A stretch of 23,833 nt of DNA, taken from NCBI GenBank assembly GCA_905221605.1, contig CAJNDS010000313.1, forward strand, positions 975,894 to 999,726, given 5' to 3'. Below the pieces are notes generated by a model. The model did no database searches. It saw only the letters and a program-made list of their open reading frames with translations, and was not told the origin of the DNA. This stretch comes from Symbiodinium natans. Its lineage: Eukaryota > Sar > Dinophyceae > Suessiales > Symbiodiniaceae. The position numbers and the translations under genes are program-made. This document shows, one piece after another, positions 15,901-23,761 of this stretch (positions within the stretch are counted from its first letter, which is position 1; each line of letters opens with the position of its first letter).

Positions 15901-18414
15901 GCAAATCTGGTTCATCCAAGTTGCAAGCTGTTTAAAGCGCAAGGATGACCAAACAGAATACACTGCTGAAGAGACGCCTATGGCTCTAGTATCTTCGGGA
16001 GATGCGACGAGGGGTTTCTTAGCGATACTAGATACTGCAATCATCTTAAGGACCTGTGGCCAATCACCTGTTGCTTCTGCAATCTGCATGCAAAAGCAGA
16101 ACCCAACCCAACCACAAGGTGGTAACTGGAGAAGCTCCCGAGTAGCCCAACCATCTAAACCAGATGCTTTGTCAGGAGAACGCTTCTGGAAAAGCTGAAA
16201 CAGGTCTTGGTGGGTAAGCTTTGGCAAGTCAGCGCTACGGTATAGCGAGCCCATGGCGCTACCATACTTCAGTTGGAAGGCCTCAAAGGCATCACGCGGG
16301 TCAACGTCTGCATGGTGGTTGTAAATTGTTTGCATATGGTCTTCGATCATTTGCAACATGACACTTGGGGACGCAACAAGACCGCCTTCTGGACTTACAA
16401 ACGTTTTCGGAGGACCAGTGCCATAGCCTTTTAGCCACCTGTGAACTTCTTTCTTGTCAGTCCTAGAAGAGATCCGCAACTTAGCTTTCCATTGGGACAA
16501 ATGTGCATTTCTAGCATTACGGAGAAGATTGTCTTCAAACTGCTGGACAGCTACCATCATGTCACGGACGGAAGCGTCTAATGACACACAACAGTCGGTT
16601 TGGGCAGTACAAGGCAGGCCTATGTGCGAACAACAAGTACGTAGATTCCGAACAGTATTGTGAAGGTCTACAAGCCAGCAGTACTTGGGCTGCTCTGGCC
16701 AATGGTTGGCACGGAATAGCAGTTCTTTCAACAATGACTTACACCGAACTATTTTATGAGCTTTGGAGAATCGACAGGGGGAAGTGGTGTCAGGAATCAA
16801 TGGCATTTTACGGAATTCAGGCACTTTACCACGGGTTGGGGGTATGCTTTGTTGTGAAATAGCATTCAGCATGTCCGTCGCAATTCGGCAAGCAATGCTC
16901 CATGTCACTTCCGCGTCACGAGCAGTGGCAGCTTGCAGTAGACGCTCGATGTGCTGCCGCAGTATAGGTTGGCATATTGCTTCACGCTGACTCCACTGTT
17001 CCCTGGAAGTGGGTTTGTCGGGCAAGTGCCACTTCGGGTGAGGTTTGAGATGCCACACAAGTTCATTAAAGACATCGCAGTTAAGTGAACAGTGGACGGG
17101 TGTATGCCCAGGGAAGGACTGGCCTCTTAGATACCGAATGGATTGAAACAAGAAGGTGGCTTTTCGGTTACACAACACATAATCAATTCGAGTCTTACCC
17201 GGACCTACCTCATACCCTGTTTTCCACCCATTCTTGGAAAAAGAGGCCTCGAGAGAACGCTGCAATGCATTCTGCTGATTTGCATACAAGTCAACCCACT
17301 CCCCTGTCAAGAAAGCACGCTGGATTGAAGGATATGCGCCGGGCTCATCTTGGAAATCGCCAAGCACAAAACAAGGGAAGTTACTGTAAGAACCCGCAAG
17401 CTCAAAAATCCTATCTAGAAGTAGGCATCTTTCACTGCGCTTATCCGCCCCAGCTGGCAGGTAACAGTTAATGACGTAAAACCCGCCACCTTGACAGGAG
17501 CACCAGAGCATTTGGCAATGCGGGACAAGCGATGCCCAATCAGCGGAAAGAGCAACCTCTATAACAGTAACATCATTACGATATAGGGTAGCAAGACCGC
17601 CATGGGGTTGGCGACAGGAAGTAAACTGGGACCTTAAACGCTTAACCGGGGGTTGATACCCAACACGGATCTCCCACCCTTCCCGCTTCAGAAACGGAGT
17701 GAGCTCAGCACAGCCTTTGGCGGACAATCGAGTTTCTTGCATGAAGACGATTTGCACAGGATTGCTATCGCAACTTGGCAGAGCAATAAGGTCATACCGA
17801 TGTTTACTGCAAGAAGTAGTGTTGATAGTGACAAACCCTAGCTTAGGTCCTTCGCCAGGATATCCCAAGCAAGGTGAAAAGAGAAGGAGCGCCCATATGG
17901 GCAATTTAATATGGTAGGTCGAGTTTTCAGGCGGCATGAGGTATGATGGGTATCCCGTATATGCAAGGATCGGGGGTGCGTGTAAACGACACCCGACATG
18001 AAATTGCACGGAAAGATGCAAAAGCATTCCAACATCGTGGCGAACCTCAAGGCTACGGTAGTTGTTGAGCCGAGGATGGCCATGACTCCCAAGCGCATGG
18101 CAGATGTTGGGAAGCCATCCTTCCCAATAAAAGCTAATTAGGCAAGCAAATGTGGCTGCACGAAGCTGTCGCTTGGCTTTCGCAAGCGATTGAGCGCGTC
18201 GCCGCTTAGAGGTCCGTGAAAACTTAAGTGAGAAGAAGCACCCAACCAGAGCCTTACCATCTTTCGCATAGGTGCGCGGCGCATAGTACACCCGAAGCAC
18301 ATTAGGGGCAAAGAAAAGGGAGATAAGGGAAGTTAGGGAGCAACACAAGCTAATGTAGGGTATGCACAAGGACACGGCGACGCACAGAGTCGTCAGGACT
18401 ATTAAGCATTGCAA
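12937..18414 (-). CDS. LINE polyprotein: APE endonuclease, reverse transcriptase, RNase H
   Basis: The single 1,825-codon frame should nick target DNA and copy its own RNA there. Residues about 192-445 are an APE-type endonuclease: N198, QET (E227), NCYLP (Y318), GDFQ (D353), RIDYVL (D411), H437. RT follows: KASGLDG (749-755), motif A FIDRWKCFD (D877), motif B QGCSMS (936-941), motif C FLDD (968-971), LNDEKT (1002-1007). A knuckle C1322-x2-C1325-x7-H1333-x4-C1338 precedes RNase H with D1393, E1434, D1454, H1506 and GNEQVDALAK (D1525). A Cys/His cluster (C1589, C1591, C1605, C1609, H1614) lies near the C-terminus. The first codon listed (18412-18414) is TTG; the frame is open up to 18558 without ATG, and the first ATG is residue 130 (18025-18027), so the true start is unknown. 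Oddities: Q replaces N in GDxN, and PGH replaces SDH. No separate ORF1 was found. Confidence 0.93.
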   Translation of the reverse strand: MQCLIVLTTLCVAVSLCIPYISLCCSLTSLISLFFAPNVLRVYYAPRTYAKDGKALVGCFFSLKFSRTSKRRRAQSLAKAKRQLRAATFACLISFYWEGWLPNICHALGSHGHPRLNNYRSLEVRHDVGMLLHLSVQFHVGCRLHAPPILAYTGYPSYLMPPENSTYHIKLPIWALLLFSPCLGYPGEGPKLGFVTINTTSCSKHRYDLIALPSCDSNPVQIVFMQETRLSAKGCAELTPFLKREGWEIRVGYQPPVKRLRSQFTSCRQPHGGLATLYRNDVTVIEVALSADWASLVPHCQMLWCSCQGGGFYVINCYLPAGADKRSERCLLLDRIFELAGSYSNFPCFVLGDFQDEPGAYPSIQRAFLTGEWVDLYANQQNALQRSLEASFSKNGWKTGYEVGPGKTRIDYVLCNRKATFLFQSIRYLRGQSFPGHTPVHCSLNCDVFNELVWHLKPHPKWHLPDKPTSREQWSQREAICQPILRQHIERLLQAATARDAEVTWSIACRIATDMLNAISQQSIPPTRGKVPEFRKMPLIPDTTSPCRFSKAHKIVRCKSLLKELLFRANHWPEQPKYCWLVDLHNTVRNLRTCCSHIGLPCTAQTDCCVSLDASVRDMMVAVQQFEDNLLRNARNAHLSQWKAKLRISSRTDKKEVHRWLKGYGTGPPKTFVSPEGGLVASPSVMLQMIEDHMQTIYNHHADVDPRDAFEAFQLKYGSAMGSLYRSADLPKLTHQDLFQLFQKRSPDKASGLDGWATRELLQLPPCGWVGFCFCMQIAEATGDWPQVLKMIAVSSIAKKPLVASPEDTRAIGVSSAVYSVWSSLRFKQLATWMNQICPGNRLGGLAHRTADTSEVDLSLALHDPDSHFDLIAVFIDRWKCFDLILPYVALNVAAQLGLPDQIFRAVLGFYGGQCKFFKLGNVYGKRVMCTNSAVQGCSMSILMINCMYAVLSRQLNTVCPSIKFSTFLDDSKIWTRTSDTNALVDAFNAIHEFDTGVGQVLNDEKTIVATRRKRNANRFLLKVGRACKAKKQAKSLGYSHQFDKRHSPKLQDERVDKAKVAMLKISQLPLSPEMKAIHVHANGHSKWVYGTEIQGPSRNALAKLRTATAKVFVKKANNMRCPFLLFATLQDPWLDPFAKWVQHVSLKLRRLAYLKPELLRKILSQVREDARNRPAPKHNVANGVVSVVAYLFFALGWKVGDPNAFNLVLSDGRIISLKAGSKDAFLEELARDVRKYLLNQSPFRYDNPTPGQYGTPDVYLTRFLLDTTFAKDDDFQFLRGYLDKLPPNIHYTRGILSSLLSGSVYNGHRYRAAGLRDSAACPQCGKQETHCHMFRDCEALQESIPSHGDEPLLSWVTGIFFEPPHFHDEPMQAWKLPVVETRWCPQSTIFVDGSVFHHRWVPIRAGASAVTVPGLFKHAVAVHGASVNSFRCELYALILAIHLTDGDITVASDCASVLRRAQFLQMHNFEWDCPYQFENPDLWDLFLVVARAHNGSIRFVKVKAHTKGETSQCPLLTAGNEQVDALAKATAKALSSDLIARSRPYLQQAVSVQVHLVATLVKRSAACQLAPFDEDEQASAGLTQTVICTCKPRRRLNSKRPRKCYSNCHLMGHSVLLGDVETKVLQMYRTNTLPPDVLFDCLRRRYLGFFAHLQPEGMQFSGWQGLSLDPLLRGRRPLSQAAAEALANFVSEQRWFFCDRPQGERTPWLVVLIEFLAVYGFFPGWLVPGMTARILVSRFRIFFLRLCKGLPTSIHSVKHVKSAAVFGMKSLSGFYGSMRCQHIHHQMFIFLQASLAQSVCLPDRKSLGHKWTPKFDGFDGIPPY

Positions 18415-18551
18415 GTCAATGGTCAGACCTTCTGATGCTTGGTTGCCGGGGACACCTTCGAAGGCGGGGAGTGCGCGAATGTACTTGGACTCGACGGCAT
18501 GCTCGCGCGGATCTCTGAAATGGCCTCCAACAGATCCCGGAATCCACGATT

Positions 18552-18627
18552 CTGAGCCTTAAAACCCTAGGGCCCAGAATTTAGGGGGTTTCGACCCTCA
18601 ACCCTAGATCCTGAGCCTTAAAACCCT
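18552..18627. repeat. Direct repeat CTGAGCCTTAAAACCCT x2
   Basis: Seventeen identical bases at 18552-18568 and 18611-18627, 59 bp apart, each running into CCCTAG/CCCTAAG. The pair marks the upstream edge of the LINE and may reflect a 5' junction duplication or a local tandem repeat. Confidence 0.8.
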
Positions 18628-18630
18628 AAG

Positions 18631-18858
18631 CCCACAGGGTGTCAGCTGGAGTTGTCTGTTGATCGGCAGTACCTGGACATGTGCTTCCACCCGCCTCGCA
18701 CGCAATATGAATGTGGCGACGGGTACTTTTGCTGCGCCGGACCTTGCATCGCACCTTGAACCTGCGACTCAGCCTGGACCGTCGCAGCCTCTCACTGAGG
18801 AGGCTCATGCGAAGTTCCGGAAGGTGCTTGGCAAGCTGCTGTGGTGGTCGCACCCCAA
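18631..18858 (+). pseudogene. Copia-type reverse transcriptase remnant
   Basis: The top-strand frame contains PLTEEAHAKFRKVLGKLLWW (about 18792-18850). It closely resembles the (L)xxEExxxFRxxLGKLLWLS segment found after the YxDD motif in Ty1/copia polyproteins, normally followed by RPDI. Here CCCCAAA/CCCTAAA repeats start instead, so the fragment is cut short. The part upstream (NVATGTFAAPDLASHLEP) is open in the same frame but has no motif I can place. There is no LTR, protease or integrase nearby. Recognition is from family memory. Confidence 0.45.
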
Positions 18859-18859
18859 A

Positions 18860-19009
18860 CCCCAAACCCTAAACCGCAAGCCCTAAACCCCGTACCAGAA
18901 GGATCCCCAGCCCGAATACCCTCAAGGGACTAAAGGAGGGACCCTTATATGAGACCCTAGAATTATTTGGGGGTCATTTAGGGGCGGCTTAGGTATATAG
19001 AAACTATCT

Positions 19010-19045
<36 letters not shown>

Positions 19046-19327
19046 GCATGGACCTTTATGTATTATTTGACGTTCTCTCTTGTTTTGTATTTAAAAACCT
19101 ATAAACAAACTAAATCCAAGAAACCTGAAGCACAAATTCACCAATTTCGTTCTCTTAGGGTTTAGGGTTTACGATTTATAATTTACTCTTTTTTGATGTG
19201 AACGTACAGACGCAGTCAGATGTTGGCAACGAATACTAGCTATCACTTCTGCTCTTGCGTGGGGGATGATCCAAGCGGTCTCTCGGGTCGGGCTGCGCAC
19301 CGTTGTGCGCACATTGAAGTGTCCTGT
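18860..19327. other. AT-rich spacer with TA microsatellite
   Basis: Contains short CCCCAAA/CCCTAAA remnants (18854-18890), a (TA)n run at 19014-19042, and one TTTAGGG pair at about 19157-19171. No gene is seen. Confidence 0.7.
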
Positions 19328-19875
19328 CAGCTGTCGTGCCCAATTGTTGCTTGGTGTGGATCGGCAAAGATCACTGCTACTGAAAGAGGCATCTTCTCAT
19401 GAAGATGCCCTAACTCTTTCAAGACATCTACATTATCATTCAACGCGTACAGACGTCGGTTCGACAACCTGTAAAACTTCGTACTCCTCTTCACAAACTG
19501 AAGTGGACGCGAGTCCTGCAGTGCCCTGAACCGTCTCGTGCAGAAAACACCCCCGCAGAAAATCACTGCCTTTACCGCAAGCATTGGAATCATACAACCG
19601 CACAACCCGCTACAGTCCACCTCCGCAACGGACGCACCCATGACCGCAGAAGCCACTGCCCCGCCGATAAGGAGCCGACCAAAAAAAAAGCAACGACGGC
19701 ACCCATTGCAAAAGACCTGCGAAAACGTCTCGCGTAATCAGTGACCATCATACAACAATCGGTGAACAATCTTAAGACACTGTTTTTGCGGGCAACCAAT
19801 AGCAACTGGTCGACCAAGCCGATGCCTGAAGACGGCACGGCTGCGGCGCCTCGGAGCTTGTCTTCCTGACTCGGG
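19328..19875 (-). pseudogene. Decayed gene, duplicate copy 1
   Basis: Left copy of a 577-bp-period tandem duplication. Read on the minus strand it has two overlapping frames. One (19590-19838) runs TDCCMMVTDYARRFRRSFAM into AVVAFF and then loses register at a 9-A run (19681-19689). The other (19327-19656) carries MASAVMGASV, VFCTRRFRALQDSRPLQFVK and LSNRRLYALNDNVDVLK. Compared with copy 2 it is two bases longer around the A-run. The AVVAFF region would be a transmembrane helix in the undamaged frame. The SNRRLYAL core recalls the LDNRRLxxL motif of an uncharacterised protist/algal protein family, but this is a weak similarity. Confidence 0.55.
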
Positions 19876-19904
19876 AAACTGCTTCGGCCGACGCCAAGTC
19901 TCGC

Positions 19905-20457
19905 CAGCTGTCGTGCACAATTGTTGCTTGGTGTGCGTCGGCAAAGATCACTGCTACTGAAAGAGGCTTCTTCTCATGAAGATGCCCTAACTCTTTCAAG
20001 ACATCTACATTATCATTCAACGCGTACAGACGTCGGTTCGACAATCTGTCGAACTTCGTACTCTTCTTCACAAACTGAAGTGGACGCGAGTCCTGCAGTG
20101 CCCTGAACCGTCTCGTGCAGAAAACACTCCCGCAGAAAATCACCTTGAGACACATGCCTTTACCGCAAGCATTGGAATCATGCAGCCGCACAACCCGCTA
20201 CAGTCCACCTCCGTCACGGACACTCCCATGACCGCAGAAGCCACTGCCCCGCCGAGAAGGAGCCCACAAAAAAAAGCAACGACAGCACCCATTGCAAAAG
20301 ACCCGCGAAAACTTCTCGGATAATCAGTGACCATCATACAACAATCGGTGAACAATCTTAAGACACTAACTTTGCGGACAACAAATAGCAACTCGTTGAC
20401 CAAGCCGATGCCTGAAAACGGCACGGCTCCAGCGCCTCGAAGCTTGTCTTCCTCACT
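19905..20457 (-). pseudogene. Decayed gene, duplicate copy 2
   Basis: Right copy of the duplication, starting at the shared CAGCTGTCGTGC and ending at GCTTGTCTTCCT. Minus-strand frame 20140-20424 reads through the hydrophobic AMGAVVAFFCGLLLGGAVAS (a likely membrane helix), then a Cys-rich CSGLCGCM. It is cut off by an 11-bp insertion at 20144-20154 that copy 1 lacks. The continuation is in frame 19772-20191 (FCTRRFRALQDS, SNRRLYAL at residues 51-58). The two copies thus carry different frame lesions, implying an ancestor open across the whole unit with a membrane segment followed by the NRRL-type region. The function is unknown. An intron at the 11-bp site cannot be excluded but would be far too short. 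Confidence 0.55.
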
Positions 20458-20473
20458 GTGTGTTTTTGAGATT

Positions 20474-20700
20474 TAAAGGAGAACAAGAGAAGAGAAGGGA
20501 GAGAGAAAGGAGAGAGGAGAGATCAACAGGAATGCAACTCTAAATGGAAGAGCAATGAAAAGAATGGAAGAGAAATGAGGACAGGCGAAATGCAAAATCA
20601 GGCAAAGAGAAGATGGTGCTCGTTTTCATCTTTCCTCTGGTTCTTATTTTTCTCTTCTCTTGTTCATTTCCGTTAGGAAAAACAAAAGGAATAACAATGA
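20474..20700. repeat. Purine-rich module, diverged copy C
   Basis: GAGA-type purine stretch passing into pyrimidine-rich TTTCTCTTCTC sequence. It aligns with the first part of the modules at 21888 and 23029 (AACA(A/G)GAGAAGAG start, AGGCAAAGAGAAGATGG centre) but is clearly older. Confidence 0.7.
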
Positions 20701-20711
20701 ACATGTAAGCA

Positions 20712-21597
20712 AACCCAGCTGATGCTCATGATTTTTTCCTTTCGCCCTCTCTCTCTCTCCATATATGGGCGATGGAACGGGTGTCCTTGTTGGGCCGTTT
20801 CCTGCATCTTCAAGTGAGGAACCTAAGTGTTTTCTTTTGTTCGTTTGAAGACACAGAAAGCGATTAAAAGGGACGTCCATTTTGGATTGGCAGCCAACCC
20901 AGCTGATGCTCATGATTTTTTTCTCTCTCTCTCTCTCTCTCTATATATGGGCGATGGAATGGGTGTCCTTTTTGATCGTTTTCTGCATCTTCAAGCGAGG
21001 AAAAGGGACACCCCACAAGAAAGCACTTCGGGTGTCCCTTTTGCTCGTTTGAAGACACAGAAAGCGATTAAAAGGGACGCCCGTTTTGGATTGGCAGCCA
21101 ACCCAGCTGATGCTCATGATTTCTCTCTCTCTCTCTCTCCCTATATATGGGCGATGGAACAGGTGTCCTTTAAGATCGTGTTCTGCATCTTCAAGCGAAG
21201 AAAAGGGCACCACAAGAAAACACTTAGGGTGTCCCTTTTGCTCGTTTGAAGACACAGCAAGCGATTAAAAGGGGCGCCCATTTTGGATTGGCAGCAAACC
21301 CAGCTGATGCTCATGATTTATCTCTCTCCCCATACATGGGCGATGGAACGGGTGTCCTTTTTGGATCGTTTTCTGCATCTTCAAGCGAAGAAAAGTGACA
21401 CCACAAGAAAACACTTAGTAAGGGTGCCCCTTTTGCTTGTTTCAAGACACAGAAAGCGATTAAAAGGGACGCCCATTTTGGATCGGCAGCAAACCCAGCT
21501 GATGCTCATGATTTATCTCTGTCTATATATGGGCGATGGAACGGGTGTCCTTCCTGATCGTTTTCTGCATCTTCAAGGGAGAAAGAAGGGCACCGCC
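20712..21597 (+). repeat. Five-copy tandem array, about 195-bp unit
   Basis: Unit anchors AACCCAGCTGATGCTCATG occur at 20712, 20896, 21100, 21297 and 21492 (spacings 184, 204, 197, 195). Each unit holds a CT tract of different length, TATATGGGCGATGGAAC, a TGCATCTTCAAG box, and GAAGACACAGAAAGCGATTA. Several long open frames on both strands run through it, but these are by-products of the repeat period and the CT tracts. The last copy is partial. Confidence 0.93.
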
Positions 21598-21634
21598 CAA
21601 GAAGGAAACGTCACATCAGAAAAAGGGAGGGAAA

Positions 21635-21873
21635 TTGAAGAGCTCCTCTCTTTACTTAGTCATTCCCTTTCCTCTCTTCTTATCTGTTGTTTTCTTCGCT
21701 TCAAAAAGCAAAATACGGGAAAAGAGATTTCCTGAAGAGGAGGGAGGGCACCTATTGAAGAGCTCCTGTCTTTACTTAGTCATTCCCTTTCCTCTCTTAT
21801 CCGTTGTTTTATTCGCTTCAAAAAAGCAAAATAAGCGAAAAGAGATTTCCTGAAGAGGAGGGAGGGCACCTAT
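21635..21873 (+). repeat. 120-bp tandem duplication
   Basis: Two copies, 21635-21754 and 21755-21873, both starting TTGAAGAGCTCCT and ending GAGGGAGGGCACCTA. They differ by a few substitutions and small indels. Inverted relatives lie at 22924-22966 and 23628-23761. Confidence 0.92.
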
Positions 21874-21887
21874 CTGTAAAGAGCAAT

Positions 21888-22447
21888 CGTTTAGAGGGGG
21901 ACAGGAGAAGAGGAGCGAGAGAGAAGGACAGAGGAGAGATACAGGGAATCCAATTTCAATAGAACAGCAAAGAAAAGAATAGAAGAGAGATGAATAGAGA
22001 AGAGGGAGAGACAAAACAAGGCGCAGAGAAGATGGCGCTCTTCTTTATCTATCCTCCCTCCCTTATCTCTCCCTTCCCTCTTTCTTTTCCAGATAAGAAC
22101 AACTAAAGAGGAATAATTATGAAAAGGAGAAGAGTAAGGAAAGGAGCAGAAGAGATAGGTTGAGAAGAGGGATATGATGAAGTACGGCAAGGTCCACGCG
22201 CAACCTCTGCTTACCCTGCCACTGTTTTATCCTGCAAGTTCCTTTCTTGTTGTTCATCAGTCAAAAAGTAACAGAAAAAGAGAAGGGAAAGGGATGTGAG
22301 AGGGGAGAGAGAACAAGGATGCCATTTTTCTGGAAGGGTACTGGAAAGAAGAGAAGAGACAGGAAGCAAGGAGACGGAGTGACAAGTGACAAAATAAAGC
22401 GCAAAGCTCTATATTGATCATCTCTCCCTTGTCTCTCCCTATTCCCT
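21888..22447. repeat. Purine/pyrimidine-biased module, copy A
   Basis: About 560 bp, closely matched by copy B 1,140 bp downstream. It contains two diverged half-units, each going from GA-rich to CT-rich (centres about 22025 and 22405 with GCGC(A)GA/GCGCAAAG and CATCTCTCCCTT). Long mirror-like purine tracts could adopt triplex DNA. Open frames here are low-complexity and are not called as genes. Confidence 0.9.
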
Positions 22448-22561
22448 TCTGATGGGAGGCCCCAGAACTAAAATATTTAAATCCAGGTATTTGAATAATT
22501 TAAATGGGTTTCCAGAGGAACCAATGGATTTGAATAATTAGATTATTTAGATTATTTTGGC
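22448..22561. other. AT-rich junction
   Basis: AT-rich spacer in which ATTTGAATAATT occurs twice (about 22488 and 22528) with AATTTAAAT-type partial palindromes. It separates copy A from the 38-bp array. Confidence 0.6.
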
Positions 22562-22582
22562 GCCTCCTGTGAGCCAAGTCGG

Positions 22583-22877
22583 TGATGAAGTATGTCCCTT
22601 CTCCCCGCGGGCCAAATTTGTGATGAAGTATGTCCCCTCTCCCCGTGGGCCAAATTTGTGATGAAGCATGTCCCCTCTCCCCGTAGGCCAGGTTTGTGAT
22701 CCAGCCTCCCACCAGCGTGATGAAGTAGGTTCCCTCTCTTTGTGGCTGAAGTATGTCCCCTCGCCCCGTGGGCCATGTTTGTGATCCAGCCCCCCAGCAG
22801 CGTGATGAAGTATATCCCCTCTCCCTGTGGGCCAAGTCTGTGATGAAGTATGTCCCTTCTCCCCATGATGAAGTATA
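22583..22877. repeat. 38-bp tandem array with 21-bp insert units
   Basis: TGATGAAGTATGTCCCCTCT-type units start at 22583, 22621 and 22659 (exact 38-bp period). Twice a 21-bp block TGATCCAGCC...CAGCG is inserted (22697-22717 and 22782-22802) before the unit resumes at 22718 and 22803. Minus-strand frames such as 22547-22993 read a GRGDILHH/GEGTYFIT ladder. These repeat-encoded frames are not supported as genes. Confidence 0.92.
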
Positions 22878-22923
22878 TTTGGAAGCTGAGAGTCGTGGTT
22901 TGGTGTGGTAGATTGTGGTAGAT

Positions 22924-22966
22924 AGAAAGGAAAGGGCATGAGAAAGTAGCGAGAGGAGCTCTTCAA
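22924..22966 (-). repeat. Inverted partial copy of the 120-bp repeat
   Basis: The reverse complement gives TTGAAGAGCTCCTCTCGCTA followed by a CATGCCCTTTCC-like segment, matching the start of the unit at 21635. Confidence 0.75.
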
Positions 22967-23028
22967 TTCCCTTCCTGCTTTATTGCAACACATGCCCCTC
23001 TTGTTCTTCCTTTCTTGTGTTTTTTGTC

Positions 23029-23600
23029 ATTTAGAGGGGAACAGGAGAAGAGGAGCGAGAGAGAAGGAGAGGGGAGAGATAACAGGAATCCAATTTCAAT
23101 GGAATAGCAAAGAAAAGAATAGACGAGAGATGAATAGAGAAGAGGGAGAGACAAAACGAGGCGCTGAGAAGATGGCACTCTTCTTTATCTATCCTCCCTC
23201 CCTTATCTCTCCCTTCCCTCTTTCTTTTCGAAATAAGAACAACTAAAGAGGAAGAATTTATGAAAAGGAGAAGAGTAAGGAAAAGAGCAGAAGAGATAGG
23301 CCGAGAAGAGGGACATGATGAAGTACGGCAAGGTCCAAGCGCAAGGAGTCACCCTCTGCTTTACCTTCCACTGCTTTATCATACCTGTCTTGTGCTTTGT
23401 CAGTTAAACGGAAACAGAAGGAGAGAAGGGAAAGGGAAGTGAGAGAGGAGAGACAACAAGGAGGCCATTTTAATTTTCTGGAAGGGTACTGAACAGAAGA
23501 GAGGAGACAAGAAACAAGGAGACGGAGGAACACAACAAGGCGCAAAGAAGATGGCACTCTTCTTTGTCTTTCATCTCTCCCTTCCTTGTTCCCTTTTCCC
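23029..23600. repeat. Purine/pyrimidine-biased module, copy B
   Basis: Direct repeat of 21888-22447 with only scattered differences over its first 300 bp, including GGAATCCAATTTCAAT and ATGATGAAGTACGGCAAGGT. A short insertion (AAGGAGTC region at about 23344-23352) and other indels distinguish it. Confidence 0.92.
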
Positions 23601-23627
23601 TCTATTCTTAAAAAGGCCAAGACCTCT

Positions 23628-23761
23628 TCGCAGATAGGTGCCCTCTCTCCTCTTCAGGAAGCCCCCTTGCCCTTATTTTGCTTGCTTTCTGAAACGACAA
23701 GGAAAACAACACATAGAAAGAGAGGAAATGGAATGAACCAATAGGCAGTGGAGCTCTTCAA
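23628..23761 (-). repeat. Inverted copy of the 120-bp repeat
   Basis: The reverse complement begins TTGAAGAGCTCCACTG and ends in CTGAAGAGGAGAGAGGGCAC then CTATCTG, matching the 21755-21880 copy end to end with moderate divergence. Together with copy B it makes the 21.6-23.8 kb stretch a set of modules in both orientations. Confidence 0.85.

Larger units (their letters stand above)
12776..18560 (-). mobile_element. Non-LTR retrotransposon (LINE), near full length
   Basis: The element is defined by its single large minus-strand open frame (12937-18414, or to 18558 without a start codon) plus about 160 bp of 3' untranslated sequence. No long terminal repeats were found, which fits a LINE. The 3' end has no poly(A) or microsatellite other than telomere-like repeats. 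The 5' side ends in sequence with AAAACCCTAG-type units duplicated 59 bp apart. Both flanks are therefore telomere-like, and no simple target-site duplication stands out. Exact ends are uncertain by tens of bases. It sits between the telomere-array region on the left and the duplicated, array-rich region on the right. Confidence 0.85.

Noticed and set aside
17085-17471. 128-codon top-strand frame
   Set aside because: Antisense shadow of the endonuclease domain.
20827-21735. Top-strand frames of 140 and 150 codons
   Set aside because: They run through the 195-bp tandem array and CT tracts and change frame between units.
22583-22877. CRISPR array
   Set aside because: Units are contiguous tandem copies without unique spacers, in a eukaryotic context.
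22547-22993. 148-codon minus-strand frame with GRGDILHH repeats
   Set aside because: Generated by the 38-bp/21-bp minisatellite; not called as a gene without transcript evidence.
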